This document shows, piece by piece, positions 1-8,618 of a DNA stretch of 64,000 bases. Source of the stretch: Flagellimonas amphidinii (GTDB lineage Bacteria > Bacteroidota > Bacteroidia > Flavobacteriales > Flavobacteriaceae); contig NZ_JABFNN010000021.1 of assembly GCF_013090115.1 (NCBI RefSeq), positions 62,001 to 126,000 on the forward strand, written 5' to 3'. The notes under the pieces are model-generated. The model was not told the DNA's origin. It worked only from the letters and a program-made list of their open reading frames with translations, and made no database searches. Position numbers and translations under genes: made by a program. Position 1 is the first letter of the stretch; every line of letters begins with the position of its first letter.

Positions 1-592
1 CAATATCAGAAAATCCCATAAAATTAGCACCAGAAGTATTTACATATAAAATTTCGATTGAAGCAGCAAAAAGCTCTGCAAAGGCAACAACTTTTTTATA
101 TGCAGGTATATTTTCCTTTTTTAAATCACATGCAAATACTATTTTTTTGATTGAAAAGCTTTCATGAGGTCTTTTAATCACTAAAACCGGTACAGTAGCA
201 GACCTGACCACTTTTTCTGCATTGGAGCCCACAAAAATTTCTTTAAAACCGGTGGTTCCATGAGAGCCTATTACTATTAAATCGCAACCTTGCTCTTCTG
301 CAACATGATTCACTTCTTCAAAGTCCTTATAATTTTGAATAACAGCTTCCAAAGGAACATTTTTCAAAAACTTTTTATCAGTGAATTTTTTGATTCTGTC
401 TTTGGCCAAATCCAAATAGTACTTTGCTTCTTGTCTTTCTTCCATTTCAGATTTCGCCATTACTGATTCTGAAAGACCCAGCATATGCAAAATAATAATA
501 CCTGCTTGCTGTTGCCTTGCAATTTGTGATGCAACTTCCAGTGCATGACCAGAATGTTCTGAAAAATCAACAGGCACCAATATTTTTTTCAT
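1..592 (-). CDS. Universal stress protein, tandem UspA domains (3' end cut by window)
   Basis: Read on the minus strand, the protein opens with MKKILVPVDFSEHSGHAL, the standard start of a UspA domain, and carries the nucleotide-binding-type segment IGSHGTTGFKEIFVGS before VRSATVPVLVIK. A second Usp-like domain begins after about residue 145 (SIKKIVFACDLKKEN), as in the two-domain proteins of about 275 residues common in Bacteroidota. The gene runs off the left edge, so the C-terminus is missing. I chose ATG at 592 because it gives the canonical N-terminus; in-frame ATGs at 601 and 658 are possible. It is divergent from the cytochrome operon that starts at 843 and shares a 241-bp upstream region with it. 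The role is probably cytoplasmic stress adaptation, unrelated to pectin. Confidence 0.9.
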   Translation of the reverse strand, partial: MKKILVPVDFSEHSGHALEVASQIARQQQAGIIILHMLGLSESVMAKSEMEERQEAKYYLDLAKDRIKKFTDKKFLKNVPLEAVIQNYKDFEEVNHVAEEQGCDLIVIGSHGTTGFKEIFVGSNAEKVVRSATVPVLVIKRPHESFSIKKIVFACDLKKENIPAYKKVVAFAELFAASIEILYVNTSGANFMGFSDI

Positions 593-729
593 CGAGTTCA
601 TATTTGATTTTAAAAGTCCATGGTTTTTCCAATGGAAAGAGAATACAGCATTTACCATATTAATTCCTTCGGCAGATTCCATTTTATTGCAATTTGATTC
701 AAAAATAGATTGATAAATAGCATGTTTCC

Positions 730-743
730 ATGACCTAGGTCAT
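730..743. promoter_or_regulatory. 14-bp perfect palindrome in divergent promoter region
   Basis: ATGACCTAGGTCAT is a perfect 14-base palindrome in the intergenic region between the Usp gene and the cytochrome operon. Its position between two divergent genes suggests a regulator site. TGAC/GTCA half-sites resemble those of CRP/FNR-superfamily regulators, but I cannot assign one. The rest of 602-842 holds no gene that I can see. Confidence 0.35.
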
Positions 744-842
744 TTCACAAAAAACGTTAGTCTTGCCTGTTAAGTTGTCGGTCGAAATTTTTATCGAATT
801 CCCAATGAAAAAATTAATTTAATTTCAACTAGCTAAAATTTT

Positions 843-3191
843 ATGAAGAATCTTATCTATTTACCACCAAAAAGGCTCCTTATTTTCTTCATTGCAATCT
901 GCTTCACCTTTAGTTGTAAAGAGAAAAAATCAGACTATGTTTTGGCATCTACTGCCATGGAAATGGAACAAGTACCGGATAGTATTGATTTTTCACTTCA
1001 TATTAAACCCATCCTTTCAGATAGATGTTTTGCTTGCCATGGCCCAGATAAAAATGCCATAGAAGGTGGACTTTCTTTGAACAAGCCCGAAGATGCTTAT
1101 GCCGCTTTAGGTGAAAACAAAGACAGATATGCCATAGTTCCTGGCAATATTGAAAAAAGTGAATTGGTCAAAAGGATTTTCATTGAAGATCAAAACCTTA
1201 TCATGCCCCCTCCAGAATCCAACCTTGTACTTTCAGAATATGAGAAGCAACTATTAAAAAAATGGGTGGAACAAGGAGCTGTATACAAAAAGCATTGGGC
1301 ATTTATTCCTCCTGTAGCACCACAAATCCCACATATTGAAAACGACAAATGGAGTCAAAATGACATTGACAAGTTCGTTTTGCAAAAAATTCAATCCAAA
1401 GGATTCAATCCTTCCAAAAAAGCAGAAAAGGAACAGCTTATCCGTAGAGTGTTCTTTAGTATTGCTGGACTGCCCCCATCAGTGGAACAAGTAAACGACT
1501 TTGTGCAAAACGACGCCCCAAATGCTTATGAAAAGGTAGTGGATTCTTTATTGAACACCATGGCTTATGCAGAAAATATGGCTGCAGATTGGATGGAAGT
1601 GGCGCGCTATGCAGACACACATGGATACCAAGACGATTTTGAGCGCACCATGTGGCCTTGGCGGGATTGGGTCATTCATGCCTTCAACAAAAATCTGCCT
1701 TACGATGAATTTGTAACCTATCAATTGGCTGGCGATATGATTCCAAATTCCACTAAAGAGACTTTGTTGGCCACCGGTTTTAATCGTAATCATAAAATTA
1801 CAGCCGAAGGTGGGGTCATTCCTGAAGAATATCGCATTGAATATGTAGAAGACCGTACCAATACTTTTAGTACGGCATTTTTGGGAATGACCATGGAATG
1901 CGCACGGTGTCATGACCACAAATATGACCCTTTAAGCCAGAAAGATCATTTTCAGTTGTTCAGTTTCTTCAATAATATCAACGAAAAGGGATTGATGGCC
2001 AATGCCCAAGAAATTCCAGAACCTTACATTAATGTAACCAAAGCTGATGCTGAAGGTGTGTTGGATTTTGTTAATATGACCAACTCACCCAAGGACAAAA
2101 TTGAAGTCATGGTAATGCAAGATATGGAACAACCCAGAGAAACTTTTATTCTGAATCGGGGGGTGTATGACCAACCCTCAGAACAGGTTTTCCCAGCAAC
2201 TCCGCAAGCAATATTGCCCTTCCCGGATAACTTTCCAAAAAACCGACTGGGATTGGCACAATGGCTTTTCCACGAAAAAAATCCTTTAACTGCAAGGGTT
2301 GTTGTAAATCGAATTTGGCAAAAAATGTACGGTAAAGGCCTTGTGGAAAGTTCTTATGATTTTGGCAACCAAGGAGCTTTGCCATCACATCCAGAATTAC
2401 TCGATTTTTTGGCCCTAAAATTCCAAAAAATGGATTGGGACCTCAAGGAATTGATCAAGTACATGGCCCTATCGGCAACGTATCAGCAAAGCACGGAGAT
2501 ATCAGACCAAATGAAAGAACTTGACCCAGAGAACACGTATTTGGCTAGAGCGAGCAGATTACGCTTAAGTGCCGAAATGATTCGCGACCAGGCTTTAAAA
2601 ATTAGCGGTCTTTTAAATGCGGAAGTAGGAGGTCCAAGTGTGAAACCCTATCAACCTGAAGGCATTTGGGAGGAAACTACAGGTGGTGGTGGTGGAAGTA
2701 CTTCAACTTATGTACAAAGTGAGGGGGAAGATTTATATCGAAAAAGCATTTATACCTTTTGGAAACGAACAGTTCCTCCTCCCAGTATGATGACATTTGA
2801 TACCTCATCAAGGGATTTATGCAATGTAAAACGTCAGGAGACCAATACACCCTTACAAGCGCTTGTGCTATTAAACGACCCTCAATTGATTGAAGCAGCC
2901 AGAGCATTGGCAGCAAATACTGCTAAAATGCAATCAGAACCCAAGGATAGAATACAATACATGTTCAAGAGTGCAACCTCCAGATCTCCTTCGGTAGAGG
3001 AACTGGATATGCTGTTGACTTTTTATAATGAATCCATTGCTAAAGTTACCAATAGCGAAGTGATCCCTGAAGAATATTTAACCATTGGAGAGTTTACGGC
3101 TGCATCTAATTTACCATCAGACCAGTTGACAGCATTGGCACTTACCGCACAAACCATATTGAATTTGGACGAAACCATATCAAGAGGATAA
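843..3191 (+). CDS. PSCyt1/DUF1549/DUF1553 cytochrome c-like lipoprotein
   Basis: A 782-residue lipoprotein; the signal peptide ends at Cys25 (FTFSC). The N-terminal PSCyt1 domain has a heme c motif at C62-x-x-C65-H66 (CFACHGPD). The DUF1549 (PSCyt2) part follows and contains a second CxxCH at C353-C356-H357 within the family-typical CARCHDHKYDP. The C-terminal half is DUF1553 (PSD1), with QQSTE and NRIWQ-type segments, and ends in the usual LALTAQTILNLDE helix. The family is abundant in Planctomycetes and found in marine Bacteroidota; its biochemical role is not established. It is the first gene of a five-gene run on the plus strand, only 2 bp before the DUF1501 gene. The pairing with DUF1501 is typical. 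It is probably periplasmic and membrane-anchored. Confidence 0.88.
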   Translation: MKNLIYLPPKRLLIFFIAICFTFSCKEKKSDYVLASTAMEMEQVPDSIDFSLHIKPILSDRCFACHGPDKNAIEGGLSLNKPEDAYAALGENKDRYAIVPGNIEKSELVKRIFIEDQNLIMPPPESNLVLSEYEKQLLKKWVEQGAVYKKHWAFIPPVAPQIPHIENDKWSQNDIDKFVLQKIQSKGFNPSKKAEKEQLIRRVFFSIAGLPPSVEQVNDFVQNDAPNAYEKVVDSLLNTMAYAENMAADWMEVARYADTHGYQDDFERTMWPWRDWVIHAFNKNLPYDEFVTYQLAGDMIPNSTKETLLATGFNRNHKITAEGGVIPEEYRIEYVEDRTNTFSTAFLGMTMECARCHDHKYDPLSQKDHFQLFSFFNNINEKGLMANAQEIPEPYINVTKADAEGVLDFVNMTNSPKDKIEVMVMQDMEQPRETFILNRGVYDQPSEQVFPATPQAILPFPDNFPKNRLGLAQWLFHEKNPLTARVVVNRIWQKMYGKGLVESSYDFGNQGALPSHPELLDFLALKFQKMDWDLKELIKYMALSATYQQSTEISDQMKELDPENTYLARASRLRLSAEMIRDQALKISGLLNAEVGGPSVKPYQPEGIWEETTGGGGGSTSTYVQSEGEDLYRKSIYTFWKRTVPPPSMMTFDTSSRDLCNVKRQETNTPLQALVLLNDPQLIEAARALAANTAKMQSEPKDRIQYMFKSATSRSPSVEELDMLLTFYNESIAKVTNSEVIPEEYLTIGEFTAASNLPSDQLTALALTAQTILNLDETISRG

Positions 3192-3193
3192 CC

Positions 3194-4684
3194 ATGGGAG
3201 AAAAGAAAATCATAGCAGATAATGCAATAAATCTAAACCGAAGGGCTTTTTTGGGAAAGTCCGCACTGGGTATTGGAGGAGTAGCTCTAGGCTCTTTGCT
3301 GGGCTGTAATTTCTACAGAAAGGAAGGGCAGCTCATTACCAAAACTGATAACCCAATGGGAGTTAAGGGAATTTTGAGTTCCCCCCATTTTCCTGCCAAA
3401 GTAAAAAGGGTGATTTATCTATTCCAAAGTGGAGGTCCCTCACAATTAGAGCTTTTTGACTACAAACCTCTGCTCAACCAAAGAAGAGGAGAAGATCTTC
3501 CAGAATCCATTCGAAATGGACAACGACTTACTGGAATGACCTCTGGTCAGGATAAATTTCCTTTGGTGGGTTCCAATTTTGGATTCAAACAGTATGGAAA
3601 AAATGGAACTTGGATTAGTGACCTCTTGCCTTATACTGCCAAAATGGTGGATGACCTTTGTATTATCAAATCGATGTACACCGAAGCCATCAACCACGAT
3701 CCAGCAGTCACCTTCTTTCAAACCGGCTCCCAGCAACCTGGTAGGCCGAGCATAGGTTCCTGGTTGAGCTATGGTTTGGGAAGTGAAAATGAAAATCTCC
3801 CAGCTTTCACAGTATTACTGTCCAGAGGAACAGGAAGACCCAATGGACAACCTCTGTACACACGTTTATGGGGCAATGGTTTTTTGCATTCCCTACACCA
3901 AGGGGTACAATTTAGGGCCGCCAAAGATCCAGTACTTTATTTGAATGACCCAAAAGGCATTTCAAAAGAAACCAAGCGAACCATTTTGGATAATTTGGCG
4001 GCTCTTAATGAAAAACAGTACCAAGAATTCGGGGATGATGAAATCCAAAGTAGGATAGCCCAATATGAAATGGCCTATCGTATGCAAACTTCAGTTCCAG
4101 AGGTAATGGACACGCAGAACGAACCCGATTACATTTATAAAATGTACGGTGCAGATGCCAAAATACCTGGCACATATGCAGCAAATTGCCTTTTGGCCAG
4201 AAGGTTGGCAGAAAAAGATGTCCGTTTCATACAATTGTACCATATGGGTTGGGACCAACATGACAATCTTCCCTCAGCCATAGAAAAACAGGCTAAGGAT
4301 GTAGATCAAGCTTCTGCAGCACTTGTTGCTGACTTGAAACAAAGAGGCATGTTGGAAGACACCTTGGTAATTTGGGGCGGTGAATTTGGAAGAACCAATT
4401 ATTCCCAAGGTATTTTAACCGACACCAGTTATGGTAGGGACCACCATCCTAGATGTTTTACCATGTGGATGGCCGGCGGTGGTATAAAACCTGGTGTGGT
4501 TTATGGCGAAACTGACGATTTTGGCTATAATATTGTGGACAAACCTGTACATGTACACGACTTTCAGGCAACAATGCTTCACTTACTGGGAATTGATCAC
4601 GAACGGCTAACGTACAAGTACCAAGGTCGAAGATTTAGACTCACCGATGTTGAAGGGCATGTGGTAAAAGACCTGTTAGCCTAG
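3194..4684 (+). CDS. DUF1501 family exported protein
   Basis: A 496-residue DUF1501 protein, a family distantly related in fold to sulfatases and alkaline phosphatases. The N-terminus has a twin-arginine motif (NRRAFLGKSALG) followed by a lipobox-like LGC near residue 38, so it is probably exported folded and possibly lipidated. The metal-site-type segments HMGWDQHDN, WGGEFGRTN and GRDHHPRCF are all present, so the core looks intact. It lies 2 bp after the DUF1549/DUF1553 gene, and its TAG stop shares one base with the GTG start of the next gene, so translation is probably coupled. In other genomes DUF1501 proteins accompany PSCyt1/DUF1549 proteins. The substrate is unknown. Confidence 0.9.
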   Translation: MGEKKIIADNAINLNRRAFLGKSALGIGGVALGSLLGCNFYRKEGQLITKTDNPMGVKGILSSPHFPAKVKRVIYLFQSGGPSQLELFDYKPLLNQRRGEDLPESIRNGQRLTGMTSGQDKFPLVGSNFGFKQYGKNGTWISDLLPYTAKMVDDLCIIKSMYTEAINHDPAVTFFQTGSQQPGRPSIGSWLSYGLGSENENLPAFTVLLSRGTGRPNGQPLYTRLWGNGFLHSLHQGVQFRAAKDPVLYLNDPKGISKETKRTILDNLAALNEKQYQEFGDDEIQSRIAQYEMAYRMQTSVPEVMDTQNEPDYIYKMYGADAKIPGTYAANCLLARRLAEKDVRFIQLYHMGWDQHDNLPSAIEKQAKDVDQASAALVADLKQRGMLEDTLVIWGGEFGRTNYSQGILTDTSYGRDHHPRCFTMWMAGGGIKPGVVYGETDDFGYNIVDKPVHVHDFQATMLHLLGIDHERLTYKYQGRRFRLTDVEGHVVKDLLA

Positions 4685-5718
4685 TGAAAAGACGGAAATT
4701 CATCAAAAATAGTACTTGGGCCACCCTTGGTATAGCTTCTATGGGCAATCATCTGTTGGCAACCAAGTTGGACAAAGATGCTATCATTGGACACGGTACC
4801 CATCGCTATAAAGTTGATTTGGAATGGGGCAAACTCAATAGCAAACACTTTCCGGTAAAAGACTGCCATGAAATGGCCCAGGATGCCAAAGGAAGAATTT
4901 TCTTGTTGACCAATCACACCAAAAACAACATTTTAATATACGATCGTTCAGGTAAATTATTGGATTCTTGGGGACATGAATTTCCTGGGGCGCATGGCTT
5001 AACGCTTCATGATGAAAATGGCACCGAGTTTTTATATATCTGTGACAACGAAAGACATGAAGTCATAAAAACCTCTTTAGACGGTAAAGTAATCCAAGTA
5101 TTTCCTTTCCCAAAAGAAAGTGGGAAGTACCAAAAAAAGGAGGAATACATTCCAACAGAAACAGCTATAGCCGATAATGGAGATATCTATGTTGCTGATG
5201 GATATGGTGCTCAATATATCACCCATTATGATGCGAAAGGAAACATCAAAAATGTGTTTGGGGGATTAGGAGACGAGGCACATTTATTCAACAACGCACA
5301 TGGAATCTGCATTGACGATAGAAATCCCAACAACCCAACGCTACTTATAACCGCACGGCAGCAAAATAAACTCAAAAGATTCGATTTGGCAGGCAACTAT
5401 TTAGATGCCATAGATTTGCCTGGAGCTTATATTTGCCGCCCTGTTATCCACAATAAGCATGTTTATTTGGCAACCATTTGGTCGGGTGACGGTTCGGAAG
5501 GCACCGGTTTTATATCTATTTTGAATGAAAACAACAAACTCATATCTGCTCCCGGCGGCAGTACTCCTAGGTATGTGAATGAAGCATTAACCCCAATGCA
5601 CCAAGCCTTGACGGTTTTTAGACATCCCCATGATGTCTGTATTGATGCTGATGAAAATATATATGTCGCCCAATGGAACTCTTGGGGCACTTATCCCATA
5701 AAATTATACCGTGTATGA
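4684..5718 (+). CDS. Tat-exported six-bladed beta-propeller (NHL-like) protein
   Basis: A 344-residue protein starting at GTG 4684, overlapping the DUF1501 stop by one base. The N-terminus KRRKFIKNSTWATLGIASMG is a twin-arginine signal. Behind it come repeated propeller segments such as DAKGRIFLLTNH, YICDNERHEVIKTS, DNGDIYVADGYGAQYI, NNAHGICID and HPHDVCIDADENIYVAQW. These are typical of NHL/SMP-30-like six-bladed propellers and of lactonase- or lyase-like folds. No catalytic residue can be assigned from sequence alone. The gene overlaps the next ORF by ATGA (5715-5718). It is probably a binding or lactone-hydrolysing partner of the neighbouring cytochrome and DUF1501 proteins; that role is inference. 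Confidence 0.82.
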   Translation: MKRRKFIKNSTWATLGIASMGNHLLATKLDKDAIIGHGTHRYKVDLEWGKLNSKHFPVKDCHEMAQDAKGRIFLLTNHTKNNILIYDRSGKLLDSWGHEFPGAHGLTLHDENGTEFLYICDNERHEVIKTSLDGKVIQVFPFPKESGKYQKKEEYIPTETAIADNGDIYVADGYGAQYITHYDAKGNIKNVFGGLGDEAHLFNNAHGICIDDRNPNNPTLLITARQQNKLKRFDLAGNYLDAIDLPGAYICRPVIHNKHVYLATIWSGDGSEGTGFISILNENNKLISAPGGSTPRYVNEALTPMHQALTVFRHPHDVCIDADENIYVAQWNSWGTYPIKLYRV

Positions 5719-6557
5719 AGCGTAAGTTCCAAAATACCGTTTTCACCAAGAACTTATCGGATGTTAAATCTGCCGCATTGTTGGCATTTCTTTTTGTTGC
5801 AATGGGTAATTTTGGTCTTGGTCAATCCTTTTTAACGGTTGACGAAATACAGCTTTCACCTCCTATTGTAGAAGTAGATAGTTTACTCTTTGCCTCACAA
5901 GCTTTCGTAAAAATGTATACCGCAGAAGGAGCCAGCGTTCATTACACCTTAGACGGCTCAGAGGTTTCAAAAAATTCACAGAAATATACATCTCCAATAG
6001 TCATTACCTCAACAGCACACATACGAGCAAAGGCTTTTCATGAAGACTATAAATCGAGTAATGAACAAGAATTGCAACTTAGAAAAATTAAAACATTCCT
6101 TGAATCTGCCCGAATCCATATAACCCCAAATGCAAATACAAATTACCAAGGTAATGGCCCAAAAACCTTAATTGACAATAAAAAGGGGAGTCTCAATTTT
6201 AGAAAAGGACGAAATTGGTTAGGGTTTCAAGACAAAACGGTACAAGTTCAGTTAGCATTTGATGTACCTATAACCATCGAAAAAATAATTATCAGTACAC
6301 TTCAAGATCAGGGGTCATGGATCTTTGCACCTAAGGAAATAGCTATTCTTAATGGAACATCCAAAATTGGAGCAAAAACCCTCGAGAACAGCAACAAGGA
6401 AGAAAACAAAAAAATGAGTTTTATTGAGGTTCCTGTTCAAAAAGGAATGTACAATCATCTTCTAATACAAATATCCGCTTTGGAACAAATTCCAGATTGG
6501 CATCCAGGTAAAGGCACCTTGCCATGGCTGTTCCTAGATGAGATTTTGATAGAATAA
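5715..6557 (+). CDS. Secreted FN3-associated (CHB_HEX_C-like) plus discoidin-like protein
   Basis: A 280-residue protein. I place the start at ATG 5715, which overlaps the previous stop as ATGA and gives MKRKFQNTVF with a hydrophobic signal ending near FGLGQ; an in-frame ATG at 5673 lies well inside the upstream gene. Residues of about 60-120 form an FN3-associated or chitobiase C-terminal-like module (HYTLDGSEV ... YTSPIVIT ... IRAKAF). The rest resembles an F5/8 type C (discoidin-like) sandwich (RNWLGFQDKT, SWIFAPKEI, IPDWHPGKG, LFLDEILIE). The same two-module arrangement forms the C-terminus of the next gene. No enzyme signature is visible; carbohydrate or surface binding is plausible. Confidence 0.7.
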   Translation: MKRKFQNTVFTKNLSDVKSAALLAFLFVAMGNFGLGQSFLTVDEIQLSPPIVEVDSLLFASQAFVKMYTAEGASVHYTLDGSEVSKNSQKYTSPIVITSTAHIRAKAFHEDYKSSNEQELQLRKIKTFLESARIHITPNANTNYQGNGPKTLIDNKKGSLNFRKGRNWLGFQDKTVQVQLAFDVPITIEKIIISTLQDQGSWIFAPKEIAILNGTSKIGAKTLENSNKEENKKMSFIEVPVQKGMYNHLLIQISALEQIPDWHPGKGTLPWLFLDEILIE

Positions 6558-6569
6558 CAATATTTAAAT

Positions 6570-8606
6570 ATGCAGCTCGGTAACTTACACCCTCTTATTG
6601 TCCATTTACCTATAGGTATTTTACTCCTGGCATTTCTTATGGAGCTTCATTATTTAAAAAAAGCATCTATAAAGGACAATGGCATTGTACTATTTACTTT
6701 GGGAATTGGGGCATTAAGTGCTTTGTTTTCTGTGGCAACTGGATGGTTGCTTGGTGACCATGGTGGTTATGACGAAGTACTATTAACTCGACATAAATGG
6801 ATTGCCGTCGCCTTTTTAGTGGGATGTATTCTCCTCTTTTTCCTGAAGAAATCAAACAATAAAAAGACAAAAAAAATCTATCTACCCTTCTTTACTGTTG
6901 TTTTAATCCTGTTGGTATTAACTGGACATTATGGTGGCAGCCTTACCCACGGTGAAGATTTTTTATTTCAAAAAGCCTATGAGGACCCTATTATAGAAAA
7001 TGTAGAAGAAGCTAAAGTCTATGCTGAAATTGTTCAACCCATTCTTCAACAAAAATGTGTGAGTTGTCATAATAGCGGCAAGGCCAAAGGCGGTTTGCTA
7101 CTTACTTCACCAAAGGAACTTTTGGCAGGGGGAGATTCAGGTTCGTTATTGGATTCTTTGGAACAAGAACAACCATCATTGTTGCTGCATCGCATACATC
7201 TTCCTTTAGAAGAAAAGGAACATATGCCCCCTAAAGGCAAAGTCCAACTTACCCCTGAAGAAATCATCTTATTGGAATGGTGGATGAAAAATGAAAATTG
7301 TTTTGATTGTGTGACCAAAGATTTGCCGGCAAGTGACCGAGTGAGCACTGTGCTGGCTTCTTTGGAAAAGGACACCTCCATAAGGGCGCAAATTGCCGAA
7401 AAATTGGAGCCAGTTCCTTCGGAATATTTGAAAGCATTAAATCAAAATAGGCTTTCCGCCCAAACACTTGCAGAAGATTCGCCATTACTGCTAGTGAATT
7501 TTACACAGCGGAAAGACCTCACCGAAAATGATTTTGAACTCCTTTACAAATACAAAAAGAACATCGTTGAGATGAATTTGGCATATACAAACATTGATGA
7601 TGAGTTGGCCAAAACATTAAAAGAGTTTAAAAACCTTACTAAACTGCACCTCCAACAAACACAAATAACCAATATTGGTCTTGAAAAGTTAAAAAATTTG
7701 AACAACTTGGAGACCTTGAATCTCTTTGGCACCCAAGTGAATGATGATGCCCTCACTGTTCTATCCAATTTATCCAATCTAAAACAGCTCTATGTTTGGC
7801 AGACCCAAATGACCAGAGAAGGTCTTTTGACTTTTAAGAAAAGTACCAAAACTATTACTATTCAAGGACAGATAGCTGATAGTGTTTTCGCGGTCAGTAG
7901 TCTTGGTCCGCCCACAATTTTGGCTGACCGAGAAATTTTTCAAGATTCCTTACTGATTTCCCTAGAACAATATATTGATGGAGCCAAAATTCACTATGCC
8001 ATCAATGATACCCTTCCACAAGAGTACTCGGGGCCATTTTATCTCAAAAAAACATCCAAATTAAGTGCTTTTGTCACCATGGAAGGTTGGGAACCCAGCA
8101 CTTCAATTACCAAAAGCTTTCTTCAAAGTAAAATTGGAATCAAACGTATTGCTTTACAAAAATCTCCCCATCCTAAATACGTTGGAAAAAAAGGGTTAAC
8201 GTTAATGGACCAAAAACGAGGCACATCCAATTTTGTTGATGGCAACTGGGTTGGATATGAAGGGCAACACATGGTAGCCACCATTGAGTTCGATAAAAAA
8301 TCCACCATCACCAATGTTTCGGTTGGAAGTTTATCCATTCCCAATAATTGGATTTTTGCTCCGGTCGGATATACTGTATGGGGTTCTGAAGACGGTATTA
8401 ATTACTCCAAACTCAAATCCATAAAACTACCTAAACCGCAACCTCCAGAAAATGCCATTGAACGCTCTGTTTATACCATTGATTTTAATCCTGTTCAGGT
8501 AAAAAAAGCCAAGATTTTGGTTGAAAGCACTTTAAAAAATCCCGATTGGCACGCTGTACCAGGTGGAAACAGTTTTATTTTTTTGGATGAAGTAATATTC
8601 AATTAA
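6570..8606 (+). CDS. DUF2231 membrane / cytochrome c / leucine-rich-repeat / FN3-discoidin-like fusion
   Basis: A 678-residue mosaic. Residues 1-130 hold about four membrane segments of DUF2231 type (LHPLIVHLPIGILLLAF at the start, VVLILLVLTGHYGG at the end). A PSCyt1-like cytochrome domain follows, with heme motif C163-x-x-C166-H167 (CVSCHNSG) and the MPPKGK segment. Residues of about 290-430 are leucine-rich repeats (MNLAYTNIDD, LHLQQTQITN, LNLFGTQVND, LYVWQTQMT). The C-terminal third repeats the FN3-like/discoidin-like pair of the gene just upstream. The product is probably an inner-membrane anchored protein with a large periplasmic part that could pass electrons to or from the DUF1549/DUF1553 lipoprotein. 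It is last in the operon, 12 bp after the previous gene. Confidence 0.82.
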   Translation: MQLGNLHPLIVHLPIGILLLAFLMELHYLKKASIKDNGIVLFTLGIGALSALFSVATGWLLGDHGGYDEVLLTRHKWIAVAFLVGCILLFFLKKSNNKKTKKIYLPFFTVVLILLVLTGHYGGSLTHGEDFLFQKAYEDPIIENVEEAKVYAEIVQPILQQKCVSCHNSGKAKGGLLLTSPKELLAGGDSGSLLDSLEQEQPSLLLHRIHLPLEEKEHMPPKGKVQLTPEEIILLEWWMKNENCFDCVTKDLPASDRVSTVLASLEKDTSIRAQIAEKLEPVPSEYLKALNQNRLSAQTLAEDSPLLLVNFTQRKDLTENDFELLYKYKKNIVEMNLAYTNIDDELAKTLKEFKNLTKLHLQQTQITNIGLEKLKNLNNLETLNLFGTQVNDDALTVLSNLSNLKQLYVWQTQMTREGLLTFKKSTKTITIQGQIADSVFAVSSLGPPTILADREIFQDSLLISLEQYIDGAKIHYAINDTLPQEYSGPFYLKKTSKLSAFVTMEGWEPSTSITKSFLQSKIGIKRIALQKSPHPKYVGKKGLTLMDQKRGTSNFVDGNWVGYEGQHMVATIEFDKKSTITNVSVGSLSIPNNWIFAPVGYTVWGSEDGINYSKLKSIKLPKPQPPENAIERSVYTIDFNPVQVKKAKILVESTLKNPDWHAVPGGNSFIFLDEVIFN

Positions 8607-8618
8607 TCTTGGTTGAAC

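Noticed and set aside
593..658. Upstream in-frame ATGs (601, 658) for the universal stress protein
   Set aside because: Possible, but they add residues before the canonical MKKILVP start.
1548..1919. Opposite-strand open frame inside the DUF1549 gene, and many similar ones across the window
   Set aside because: They lie wholly within well-supported genes, have no recognisable domains and look like frame shadows.
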